Both the position numbers and the translations under genes were made by a program. Of a DNA stretch of 6,405 nt, positions 1-6,399 are shown one piece after another. The notes below the pieces were generated by a model. The model ran no database searches. It saw only the letters and a program-made list of their open reading frames with translations, and was not told where the DNA came from. This stretch comes from DATLXH01 sp035576005 (GTDB lineage: Bacteria > Acidobacteriota > Thermoanaerobaculia > Gp7-AA8), in the NCBI GenBank assembly GCA_035576005.1, contig DATLXH010000136.1:1-6405 (forward strand), read 5' to 3'. Numbering within the stretch: the stretch's first letter is position 1; every line of letters begins with the position of its first letter.

Positions 1-112
1 CGACGACCACAACATGCACACGTTCATGTGCATGTCGCGCTCGCGACTCGCCAACTGCCTCCTCAATCATGCGATCGAGAACATTTTCCACAGGTTTACG
101 GCACTTCGACAT
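1..112 (-). CDS. possible truncated small ORF at the window edge (weak)
   Basis: Reading leftward from an ATG at 112, the minus strand stays open to the window start, about 37 codons beginning MSKCRKPVENVLDRMIEEAV. The product is charged and could be an N-terminal helix. I do not recognise a family. No Shine-Dalgarno sequence precedes the ATG, and the upstream bases run straight into the dispersed repeat motif. A plus-strand frame is also open from position 2 to a TAA at 134-136, so openness alone is poor evidence in this short stretch. The inverted repeat at 12-35 lies inside it. If real, this is the 5' end of a gene leaving the window; it may equally be non-coding. Confidence 0.2.
   Translation of the reverse strand, partial: MSKCRKPVENVLDRMIEEAVGESRARHAHERVHVVVV
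12..35. repeat. perfect 9-bp inverted repeat (hairpin)
   Basis: ACATGCACA (12-20) and TGTGCATGT (27-35) are exact reverse complements separated by the six bases CGTTCA. A stem this long is unlikely by chance at a given place, but no T-run follows it. It could be a hairpin within a transcript or a protein-binding dyad. It also lies inside the possible minus-strand ORF, where it would encode the HAHERVHV stretch. Confidence 0.5.
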
Positions 113-115
113 GAC

Positions 116-150
116 AGTGTGAGAAATGCGGGTTAACCCGCTCGGGATGA
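116..150 (+). repeat. dispersed motif copy 1 with perfect 14-bp palindrome
   Basis: The 17-mer AGTGTGAGAAATGCGGG (116-132) recurs exactly at 6383-6399, in inverse orientation with one change at 6222-6238, and in degraded form at 2360-2374. Here its 3' end merges into the perfect palindrome GCGGGTTAACCCGC (128-141). A small CGGG/CCCG hairpin follows at 143-156. The stretch from 132 to 150 is also nearly repeated at 2311-2328, with one base missing. Together these mark an end of an intergenic repeat family. Function unknown. Confidence 0.7.
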
Positions 151-295
151 AACCCGGCAAGCCCGCATGAACGCAGGAAGTTGCCAGGGGTGGGGACGGT
201 ACGGCCACCTCGAATGTGGCGCTGATTGTCCCAGCTCTCAAATGGCGGCGAGGGCCGTCGATCAGCTTCCCCATCTTTTGCATGAGCAATGGAGC

Positions 296-2035
296 ATGAC
301 GAAAACCGTACTTCTGCTCTTTACCGCTCTGGCCTGCGGAGAGGCTCGATCGTCACTGCCTGCCCGTGGGTCGTCTGCGACAGCTTCGATCGGAGAAGCC
401 GCTCCAGCGGAGGCACGCGCGGCCGACTTCGACATCGCGATCCGAAACGGCATCGTCATCGACGGCACCGGCGCACCTCGGGTGCGCGGCGACGTCGGCA
501 TCAAAGGCGACACGATTGTCGTGGTCGGCGACCTGGCGGGGCGAACGGCTAAAACCACGATCGATGCGACCGGTCAGATTGTCGCTCCCGGCCTGATCGA
601 TCTCCTCGGGGTCTCGGAAGGCGCGGTGCTCATCGACCCGAGTTTGGAGAGCAAGGTGCGGCAGGGGGTGACAACTGAGGTGACTGGGGAAGGCCGATCC
701 CCCGGACCGATCGATGACGCAATGGCGGCTGAGATGAATCGCACGAGGCCTGCAGGATTTCCCGAGGTTCGATGGAGGAGTCTTGCTGAGTACATGACGT
801 TCCTCGAATCCCGCGGTACGGCAATCAACTTCGCGTTCTACGTCGGGGCCACAAATCCCCGCGAGATCGTTCTCGGCAGGAACGACCGCGATCCGAACGC
901 CGAGGAAATGCGACGGATGGAGTCGATCGTGGACCAGGCGATGCGCGATGGGGCGGTGGGTCTTTCCACGGCCCTGATCTACGTACCTGCGGTCTATGCT
1001 GAAACAGGTGAGCTCATCCGGCTGGCGAAGGTCGTGGCCAGGCATGGCGGCAGCTACTTTACGCACATGAGGAATGAGGCCGACACGATCAACTCGGCCC
1101 TCGACGAGGCTTTCAGGATCGCTCGTGAAGGCGGGATGCCGCTGAACATCTTTCACCTCAAAATCGGCGGCAGGAAGAACTGGGGGCGAATGCCGGCCGT
1201 CGTTGCGAAGATTGAGAGAGAGAAAGCCAGGGGTCTGGATATCGCTGCCAACGTCTATCCATACACTGCAACATCGACCGGACTGACTGCGATCGTTCCA
1301 GCCTGGGCATTGGAAGGGGGCTACGACCAGTTTCTCGAGCGACTAAGCAAGCAGGATGTTCGTGCGAGGATTGCGAGTGAGATCGCGACGTCCGGATTCT
1401 ATTCACGGATCGGTGGGGCAGAAGGAATTCTTGTCCGGAGGATTCCCAATCCGGCTTTCCAGCAGTACGAGCGGAAGCGACTCAATGAGATCGCCGCTCT
1501 CATGACGGAGAACGAGAAGAAGACGATCAGTCCTGCCGAGGCTGCACTGCGGCTTTTCGAGGCGGGAAACGCGACGCCGATTGCGATCTACTTTTCGATG
1601 AGTGAGGGAGACGTTCGCGTGGCGCTCAGTCAGAAGTGGGTATCTCTCGGGTCCGATTCGGGCGCCGTGGTGGGGGAGATGAAAAAATCGGGAGCGCATC
1701 CCCGTGCCTTCGGTACGTTCTCACGCGTGCTGGGCCATTACGTCCGCGACGAGAAACTGTTCACTCTCGAGGAGGCCGTCAGGAAGATGACATCACTTGC
1801 GGCCTCGCGCGTTGCGATCAAGGACCGCGGCACCCTCAAGGAGGGGATGAAGGCGGACATCGTGATCTTCGATGCCGCAAAGGTTCGGGATCTGTCCACC
1901 TACGAGGATCCGCACCGTTACTCGGAGGGTGTGAGCAATGTGGTGGTCAATGGGACGCCGATTATTCTCAGTGGACGCCTCACGGGGAAACTACCAGGGC
2001 GGGTCCTCAGGGGAAAGGGATATCGCGGAAAGTAG
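296..2035 (+). CDS. exported N-acyl-D-amino-acid deacylase-like amidohydrolase
   Basis: This 579-residue protein belongs to the amidohydrolase superfamily, in the D-aminoacylase branch whose characterised members hydrolyse N-acyl-D-amino acids. I chose the ATG at 296 because it gives MTKTVLLLFTALAC, a short signal peptide with a lipobox-like end (Cys14) and an Ala/Ser-rich linker. The longer frame from 167 adds 43 residues with no recognisable feature. The Shine-Dalgarno evidence is poor: GGAG ends one base before the ATG. The fold starts near residue 47 (DFDIAIRNGIVIDGTG). Family landmarks are GVTTEVTGEG near 124-133, THMRNE (His257), FHLK (His287), YPYTA (321-325), LGSDSG (Asp454) and the C-terminal VVNGTPIILSG segment. 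The usual metal-binding HxH after PGxID is L104-G105-V106, and the ligand Cys of the usual GNCG motif is absent. The exact substrate is therefore uncertain; a divergent deacylase or dipeptidase-like role is possible. The gene faces msrA convergently and has no pathway partner in view. Confidence 0.9.
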   Translation: MTKTVLLLFTALACGEARSSLPARGSSATASIGEAAPAEARAADFDIAIRNGIVIDGTGAPRVRGDVGIKGDTIVVVGDLAGRTAKTTIDATGQIVAPGLIDLLGVSEGAVLIDPSLESKVRQGVTTEVTGEGRSPGPIDDAMAAEMNRTRPAGFPEVRWRSLAEYMTFLESRGTAINFAFYVGATNPREIVLGRNDRDPNAEEMRRMESIVDQAMRDGAVGLSTALIYVPAVYAETGELIRLAKVVARHGGSYFTHMRNEADTINSALDEAFRIAREGGMPLNIFHLKIGGRKNWGRMPAVVAKIEREKARGLDIAANVYPYTATSTGLTAIVPAWALEGGYDQFLERLSKQDVRARIASEIATSGFYSRIGGAEGILVRRIPNPAFQQYERKRLNEIAALMTENEKKTISPAEAALRLFEAGNATPIAIYFSMSEGDVRVALSQKWVSLGSDSGAVVGEMKKSGAHPRAFGTFSRVLGHYVRDEKLFTLEEAVRKMTSLAASRVAIKDRGTLKEGMKADIVIFDAAKVRDLSTYEDPHRYSEGVSNVVVNGTPIILSGRLTGKLPGRVLRGKGYRGK

Positions 2036-2072
2036 GGTGTTAAGAAGGGTGGTTCACGACTGACGTGGTTGA

Positions 2073-2262
2073 GCCGCGAAGCGGCGTATCCCTCTCCCCG
2101 GCGGGGAGAGGGAAGCGAGCGGAGCGAAGCAGGGAGAGGGGCGTGAAAGTCTCGCCCGTCCGTCGAAAGGGCGAGGTCTTCGTATCTCTCGCGGCCCCTC
2201 TCCCGGTCGCTTACGCGACCACCCTCTCCCCGCCGGGGAGAGGGATTCGGCCCCTTCGGGGC
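2073..2262. repeat. composite nested palindrome between convergent genes
   Basis: A symmetric set of inverted repeats fills most of the gap between the amidohydrolase and msrA. The outermost parts are two small hairpins, GCCGC-GAA-GCGGC (2073-2085) and GCCCC-TTC-GGGGC (2250-2262). Inside them, 23-bp self-complementary blocks at 2090-2112 and 2222-2244 are exact reverse complements of each other; each has 10-bp arms (CCCTCTCCCC/GGGGAGAGGG) around a 3-bp centre. Next come complementary 11-bp arms at 2132-2142 and 2194-2204. At the centre, CTCGCCC (2151-2157) pairs with GGGCGAG (2169-2175). An extra hairpin GGTCGC-TTAC-GCGACC lies at 2205-2220. The unit could fold as one branched structure on either strand. 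It resembles REP-like intergenic elements common in environmental genomes. It may serve as a two-way transcription stop for the convergent genes, which is inference. Confidence 0.75.
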
Positions 2263-2310
2263 ACGAGTCCACGCCGGGTGTCATCACCTCATCAACAGCG
2301 TCCTCCCGCT

Positions 2311-2376
2311 GTTAACCCGCTCGGATGACACTGCCTGCGGCAGTAAATGGCGGGATGACTGTGAGAAATACGGGCT
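2311..2376. repeat. degenerate dispersed motif copy 2
   Basis: The stretch 2311-2328 (GTTAACCCGCTCGGATGA) matches 132-150 except for one missing G. The stretch 2360-2374 (TGTGAGAAATACGGG) matches the 17-mer at 116-132 and 6383-6399 over 14 of 15 positions. A 5-bp hairpin, CTGCC-TGC-GGCAG (2331-2343), sits between the two pieces. Compared with the left-edge copy the order of the two pieces is swapped, as expected for a rearranged or partly decayed element. The rest of the 2036-2462 gap holds the composite palindrome and, next to msrA, two short dyads. I see no gene there. Confidence 0.55.
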
Positions 2377-2420
2377 GCGGCGTTGTGGAGCTGGATTGCG
2401 GTCAACCTACCTTGCGCGAC

Positions 2421-2454
2421 CCGAGGAGCCTCGGGGAGTCTGCCGGTGAACCGG
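2421..2454 (-). terminator. candidate msrA terminator region (two short dyads)
   Basis: Just beyond the msrA stop, reading leftward, are CCGGT-GA-ACCGG (2443-2454) and CCGAGG-AG-CCTCGG (2421-2434). Both are perfect dyads with very short centres. Neither is followed by a clear T-run on the minus strand, so a classical intrinsic terminator is not established. Position is the main argument. Confidence 0.25.
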
Positions 2455-2462
2455 TGCTCTGA

Positions 2463-3083
2463 TTACTTGCGTCCCCACAACTCCTGGAGCCTCTTGTCGC
2501 GGCCACATCCGTACCGGTAGTACTTATAGCGAACTGGGTTCTTGATGTAGTAGTTCTGGTGGTACTCCTCGGCGGGGTAGAACTGAGTTGCCTTCTGGAC
2601 CTCCGTGACGACGGGCCGATCGAAGCGTTTCGACTGATCGATGTTGCGTTTGGTCTGTTCCGCGAGCTGCCGTTGCCCCTCATCGTGGAAGTAGATCCCG
2701 GAGCGATACTGACTTCCCGAGTCACAGAATTGTGCGTTCGCGGTCAGAGGATCAATATTCTTCCAGAAGACGTCGAGCAACTGACCGTAGCTGATCCTGC
2801 GCGGGTCATAAACAATCTGCACCGCTTCGGTATGTCCTGTCCCGCCGGCCGAGACTTGTTCGTAGGAGGGGTTGGCAACGCTGCCTGCGGTGTAACCCGA
2901 GGTCGTTGAAATCACGCCTTTGAGTTTGTCGAAGGGGGGCTCCATGCACCAGAAACAGCCTCCGGCGAAGGTGGCCTTCGCGAGGGCGGGAGTTGCCGGC
3001 TTCGCAGTCGCCGCCTCAACCGTGCGGTCGCCACTGAGAAGTGCAATCGTGAGTAGTGTCGAGAAGAGAAGCTGTCTGGTCAT
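2463..3083 (-). CDS. msrA: peptide-methionine (S)-S-oxide reductase MsrA, exported
   Basis: MsrA reduces the S epimer of methionine sulfoxide in proteins, repairing oxidative damage with reducing power from thioredoxin-like donors. The 206-residue product starts at the ATG whose first base is 3083, supported by an AGGTGA Shine-Dalgarno sequence seven bases upstream. An in-frame ATG 20 codons earlier lacks this. The N-terminus (MTRQLLFSTLLTIALLSG to about residue 25) is a signal peptide, so the enzyme likely works in the periplasm. The signature GGCFWC places the catalytic Cys at 43, with a second Cys at 46. Downstream are SGYTAG, GHTEAV (catalytic Glu), QFCDSGSQYRSGIYF and the late Cys193 in YGCG, a likely resolving residue. 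The length fits the family plus a leader. No msrB is visible nearby. It is divergent from the MFS gene and convergent with the amidohydrolase. Confidence 0.97.
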   Translation of the reverse strand: MTRQLLFSTLLTIALLSGDRTVEAATAKPATPALAKATFAGGCFWCMEPPFDKLKGVISTTSGYTAGSVANPSYEQVSAGGTGHTEAVQIVYDPRRISYGQLLDVFWKNIDPLTANAQFCDSGSQYRSGIYFHDEGQRQLAEQTKRNIDQSKRFDRPVVTEVQKATQFYPAEEYHQNYYIKNPVRYKYYRYGCGRDKRLQELWGRK

Positions 3084-3090
3084 GATGTTG

Positions 3091-3096
3091 TCACCT
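3091..3096 (-). promoter_or_regulatory. ribosome binding site fixing the msrA start
   Basis: On the minus strand the sequence reads AGAAAGGTGACAACATC and then ATG. AGGTGA matches the anti-Shine-Dalgarno core, with seven bases to the start codon. It selects the ATG at 3083 over the in-frame ATG at 3143, and agrees with the signal peptide that begins there. Confidence 0.75.
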
Positions 3097-3243
3097 TTCT
3101 TCGCCCGGGATGGCCAAGACCTCTGACAACGTCTTGCGGGCATGGTTCATTCGGATCGAAGTGTCTCGTGATCGAAACGTGACAACGGGCCCTGGGCTCA
3201 CGACCCCGTCCACTGGCTCACACTTTGCGTTCCTTTCGCCCTC

Positions 3244-4875
3244 GTGTCGGCAGGGGGCGTCGAGGAATCGGGTATCCGTCCGCAACCGGCTGTGCAGCGG
3301 TGGGCGGGCCTTTTCGTGCTGAGCCTCGCGCTCGCGATCATCATCATCGACACCACGCTGCTGAACGTTTCCCTTTCCGCACTCGTTCGGGACCTCGACA
3401 CAAATCTGCAGAGCCTTCAGTGGGTCATCTCCGCGTACTCTCTGACCCTCGCTGCCCTGACCGTCACGGGTGGCCGGCTCGGTGACCTTTTTGGCCGCAA
3501 GCGGATGTTCATGCTCGGAGCCATTCTGTTTGCCATCGGCTCTTTCATCGCCTCGATCAGTACCGGGATCGGGACCCTGTTGATCGGGGAGTCGATTATC
3601 GAGGGGGTTGGCGCTTCCCTCATGATGCCTGCCACGGCCTCGCTGCTGGTGGAGAACTTCCGAGGCCGCGATCGCGCCATCGCCTTCGGAATCTGGGGCG
3701 CGATTGCAGCGGGGGCCTCAGCGGTCGGGCCGATTCTTGGTGGCTTCCTAACGACCAACTACAGCTGGCGTTGGGGTTTTCGCATCAACGTGTTCGTCGT
3801 TGTGGTACTCCTCGTCGGGAGCGTTCTGGTTCGCGAGGAAAGGCGGGACGACCGAAGAGGCTCGCTCGATGTCGTAGGCGTACTGCTTTCAGCTCTCGGG
3901 CTCTTCCTGGTAGTTTTCGGGATGATCGAATCGTCGACCTACGGCTGGTTCCGATCTCGAAGGCCGCTCAGCGTCGGCGGTACGACCTGGGATACCGGGG
4001 GATTCTCCATAGCCTTTCTCTCTGCGTCGGCAGGAGTTCTTGTCCTTGTCGCATTTTTCCTGTGGATTGCACGACGGGCCGGTGCGGGGAGATCCCCGCT
4101 GGTGTCGCTCGAGCTCTTCGGGAACCGGCAGTTCATGGCGGGATCGGCGACGACAGGAGTGCTGACACTTGCCATGACCGGCGTCATGTTCTGCATTCCG
4201 GTCTTCCTTCAGTCTGTCCGTGAGCTCGACGCACTGCACACGGGGCTCATGCTCGCTCCGATGTCGGCGGCGCTCTTCATCGTGTCTCCTGTTGCCGCAA
4301 TTCTGAGCCGGAGGTTTCAGGCTCGACGGCTGATCCAGACAGGCGTGCTGATCGCGGCGACCTCTCTTCTTTTCCTTCGCGGCGTTCTGGCTGTCGACAT
4401 GCCGCTGTGGCACCTGGTCCCGGTCCTCACGATGTACGGAATTGGTATGGGACTGGTCATGGCGCAGATCAACAATGTCACTCTCTCCGCTGTCGACGTG
4501 AAACAGTCCGGCGAGGCTGCCGGCGTGAGTAATACCTTCAGACAGGTCGGCTCATCCCTCGGCTCTGCAGCGATCGGCGCGGTTCTGCTCTCGGCCCTGA
4601 TCGGCAACCTTCATCAATCAGTCGATGCCGATCGCACCCTTCCTGCTTCGGACAGGGCGGCGATCAATCACGCGATTCAATATCAACCCTCCGAGCTTGC
4701 ATTCTCCGGGGACCTGGCGCTCCCGGGAACTACTTCGGGCGCCGCCCCGCGTCTGTCGCAACTCCGAAGAGCCGCCACAACGTTTGCGATCAGGCGGGCC
4801 CTGCTCATTGCCGCTGCATTCGCATTTCTGGCTCTGCTCGTATCCTTTCGACTTCCGCGAACGACCCTGCACTGA
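3244..4875 (+). CDS. DHA2-type (EmrB/QacA-like) 14-TM MFS efflux transporter
   Basis: This 543-residue inner-membrane permease belongs to the major facilitator superfamily, drug:H+ antiporter 2 group, which exports drugs, dyes or metabolites using the proton gradient. TM1 (about 21-42) ends in DTTLLNV (motif D, Asp36). Motif A is GGRLGDLFGRKR (76-87). The antiporter motif C is G157-ASAV-GP-IL-GG167, followed by SWRWGFRINV. About 14 hydrophobic segments can be traced, including the two extra central ones. A hydrophilic loop near the C-terminus (about 460-515) precedes a last TM segment. NNVTLSAVDVKQSGEAAGVSNTFRQVGSSLG is typical of the group. Motif B lacks its usual Arg and reads GESIIEGVGAS (115-125). 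The GTG at 3244 is the only plausible start upstream of TM1, because the frame is closed by TGA at 3169 with no ATG after it. No clear Shine-Dalgarno sequence is visible. The substrate cannot be deduced, and no regulator or membrane-fusion partner is in view. Confidence 0.93.
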   Translation: MSAGGVEESGIRPQPAVQRWAGLFVLSLALAIIIIDTTLLNVSLSALVRDLDTNLQSLQWVISAYSLTLAALTVTGGRLGDLFGRKRMFMLGAILFAIGSFIASISTGIGTLLIGESIIEGVGASLMMPATASLLVENFRGRDRAIAFGIWGAIAAGASAVGPILGGFLTTNYSWRWGFRINVFVVVVLLVGSVLVREERRDDRRGSLDVVGVLLSALGLFLVVFGMIESSTYGWFRSRRPLSVGGTTWDTGGFSIAFLSASAGVLVLVAFFLWIARRAGAGRSPLVSLELFGNRQFMAGSATTGVLTLAMTGVMFCIPVFLQSVRELDALHTGLMLAPMSAALFIVSPVAAILSRRFQARRLIQTGVLIAATSLLFLRGVLAVDMPLWHLVPVLTMYGIGMGLVMAQINNVTLSAVDVKQSGEAAGVSNTFRQVGSSLGSAAIGAVLLSALIGNLHQSVDADRTLPASDRAAINHAIQYQPSELAFSGDLALPGTTSGAAPRLSQLRRAATTFAIRRALLIAAAFAFLALLVSFRLPRTTLH

Positions 4876-4900
4876 AACCTTTCGGGCGATCGGGAGGTCG

Positions 4901-4926
4901 AATGCAGAATGCAGTATGCAGAATGC
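4901..4926. repeat. 7-bp tandem repeat, about 3.6 units
   Basis: Units ATGCAGA, ATGCAGT and ATGCAGA followed by ATGC run from 4902 to 4926 in the 107-bp gap between the MFS stop and the pilT start. The unit is a heptamer, so a change in copy number would alter spacing without any coding effect. It may be a slippage product. No regulatory role is evident; it lies more than 50 bases upstream of the pilT ATG. Confidence 0.7.
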
Positions 4927-4982
4927 CTGGCAGCCGATGGATCGTCGACTCCCGGGCTGGCTGACGCGAGGCTACGACGACG

Positions 4983-6221
4983 ATGTCTAACTACTGGCAG
5001 GATGCGGATCTCAATCGGCTCGTTTCCGAGCTCAACAGCCGCGAGGCCTCGGAGGCGCGCGAGAAGGCCGCTCAGAGCAGGTCTCTGGGTGAGGCGCGGG
5101 TGCAAGAAGAGCCGAACCACGAATTACTGCTTCCATACCTCACCCAAATGCAGCGCCTCGGCGCGTCTGACCTTCACCTTGCGGTTGGTTCCCCTCCCGT
5201 CTTCCGTGTACGCGGCACCCTTCAGTTTTCTGGTGCTGCGAGATTGGAGGAAGCCGATATCTCCGTGCTGTTTCGCGCCGAGCTTGCGAACAGGGGCGAG
5301 GAGCTGCGGAGCAGGGGAGCTCTGGACTTCGCGTTCCGCGCGACGTTTTCATCCGATCAAGAAACAGAGTCGGCTCTCGGAACGTGGAGCGCTGGACAAC
5401 GATCGGCCAGGTTCCGAGTGAACCTGCATCGCGAGCGAGGATCTCTGGCCGCAGCAATTCGAGTTCTCCCCAGCCGGATTCCCACGCTCGAAGCTTTGCA
5501 CCTGCCAGCGGTCCTGTCGGAGCTGACCAGGCCGACACGCGGGCTCGTGCTGGTTTGCGGGCCAACGGGCTCAGGCAAGTCGTCCACCCTTGCAGCTCTC
5601 ATCGGCGAGATCAATCGCGTCTCCGCGCGCCGGATCATCACGATCGAAGACCCCATTGAGTATGAGCATGTCAGTGATCGTTCGTTGATCGGTCAGATTG
5701 AGATCGGACGCGATTCCCCCGGCTTCGCTCCAGCTCTCAAAGCAGCACTCAGGCAGGACCCCGACGTGATCCAGATCGGAGAGATGAGGGACCATGAGAC
5801 GGTCTCCACCGCACTCACTGCAGCAGAGACCGGTCACCTGATCTTCGCGACGTTGCATACGAGCGCGCCGGAGCAGGCGATCAACCGCATTGTTGACGTT
5901 TATCCCGCAGAGCAGCAGTCCCAGATTTACAAACAGATTTCGCTAAGCCTTCACGCAATTCTTTGCCAGAAACTGATCCGGGCGGGGGACGAGAGCCGGA
6001 TGCTGCCGGCCGTGCAGCTTCTCAACGCCACACACGCTGTGAGAAACCAGATCCGGAAGGGTAAGCTCGAGAATCTGCAGAACGAGATAACGCTCGGGAA
6101 AAAGTCCGGGATGATTTCACTCGACGACTCTCTGGCTCAGTTGGTTCGTCAGGGACTTCTGGGAGTAAATCTCGCAGCCGAACACTCCGACCAACCCGAT
6201 GAGTTGCGCAGGCTGGTCTGA
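4983..6221 (+). CDS. pilT: type IV pilus retraction ATPase, PilT family
   Basis: PilT is the hexameric cytoplasmic ATPase that depolymerises type IV pili and powers twitching, surface sensing and DNA uptake. The 412-residue product shows the family elements in order. The N-terminal PAS-like domain begins at about 46 and contains GASDLHLAVGSPPVFRVRG (60-78). Walker A is GPTGSGKS (193-200, Lys199), the Asp box is ITIEDPIEYEH (219-229), Walker B is DPDVIQIGEMRD (259-270, Glu267), and the His box is ATLHT (289-293). The C-terminal HAVRNQIRKGK corresponds to the AIRNLIRE motif linked to retraction, favouring PilT over PilB. It is longer than the usual 345-370 residues because of a charged N-terminal extension of about 45 residues and an insertion at about 122-141 before ARFRVN. 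The ATG at 4983 has a weak GAGG 11 bases upstream. No other pilus gene is visible, and a 178-bp palindrome starts directly after the stop. Confidence 0.95.
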   Translation: MSNYWQDADLNRLVSELNSREASEAREKAAQSRSLGEARVQEEPNHELLLPYLTQMQRLGASDLHLAVGSPPVFRVRGTLQFSGAARLEEADISVLFRAELANRGEELRSRGALDFAFRATFSSDQETESALGTWSAGQRSARFRVNLHRERGSLAAAIRVLPSRIPTLEALHLPAVLSELTRPTRGLVLVCGPTGSGKSSTLAALIGEINRVSARRIITIEDPIEYEHVSDRSLIGQIEIGRDSPGFAPALKAALRQDPDVIQIGEMRDHETVSTALTAAETGHLIFATLHTSAPEQAINRIVDVYPAEQQSQIYKQISLSLHAILCQKLIRAGDESRMLPAVQLLNATHAVRNQIRKGKLENLQNEITLGKKSGMISLDDSLAQLVRQGLLGVNLAAEHSDQPDELRRLV

Positions 6222-6399
6222 CCCGCATTTCTAACACTCCTTCGCCGCGAGACGACGGATAGCGGCCTGTCTGCTTCGTTGCACGGCAATTTCGCTCCTT
6301 GACATAGTGTCGACTATGCCTTCGTCGCAAAATCGCCGTGCGCCTCGCATCCAGGCCACTCTCCGCCGCCTCGCCACGAAGGAGTGTGAGAAATGCGGG
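6222..6399. repeat. 178-bp imperfect palindrome with terminal inverted repeats (MITE/REP-like)
   Basis: The first 23 bases (6222-6244) are the reverse complement of the last 23 (6377-6399) with one mismatch. The outer 49 positions of each arm pair ungapped at 41 of 49. Pairing continues inward through GCACGG (6281-6286)/CCGTGC (6336-6341), with single-base offsets, to the centre CATAGT (6303-6308)/ACTATG (6313-6318) around GTCG. The right end carries the 17-mer also present at 116-132, and the sequence continues GCTAACG to the window edge. There is no ORF of note inside. It looks like a non-autonomous palindromic repeat. It begins at the base after the pilT stop codon, so it may also end or protect that transcript; that is inference. 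Confidence 0.75.

Noticed and set aside
167..295. Upstream extension of the amidohydrolase from the ATG at 167
   Set aside because: The extra 43 residues show no domain or signal and begin inside the repeat tail. The ATG at 296 yields a signal peptide directly followed by the known fold.
353..1156. Long minus-strand open frame (267 codons) inside the amidohydrolase gene
   Set aside because: It is antisense to a gene with clear family motifs, and its translation is rich in His, Arg and Pro with no recognisable domain, as expected for a shadow frame in GC-rich DNA.
2054..2328. Open frames on both strands across the gap after the amidohydrolase, reading LSPAGRG-like peptides
   Set aside because: They translate the inverted GC-rich palindromes in both directions and have no Shine-Dalgarno sequence. 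Such peptides are typical spurious products of this kind of repeat.
3084..3243. Shared promoter region for msrA and the MFS gene
   Set aside because: A TTGTCA-like hexamer occurs on the msrA strand, but I could not find a matching -10 at suitable spacing, nor an operator dyad, so no promoter is called.
3110..3322. Plus-strand frame between msrA and the MFS gene
   Set aside because: It overlaps the MFS start in another frame, begins within the msrA leader region, and has no recognisable content.
3889..4413. Minus-strand open frame within the MFS gene
   Set aside because: It is antisense to conserved transmembrane segments, has a highly charged low-quality composition, and no start signal.
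6022..6330. Minus-strand frame spanning the pilT end and the palindrome
   Set aside because: It covers conserved pilT C-terminal codons in antisense and extends into the repeat. No family is recognisable.
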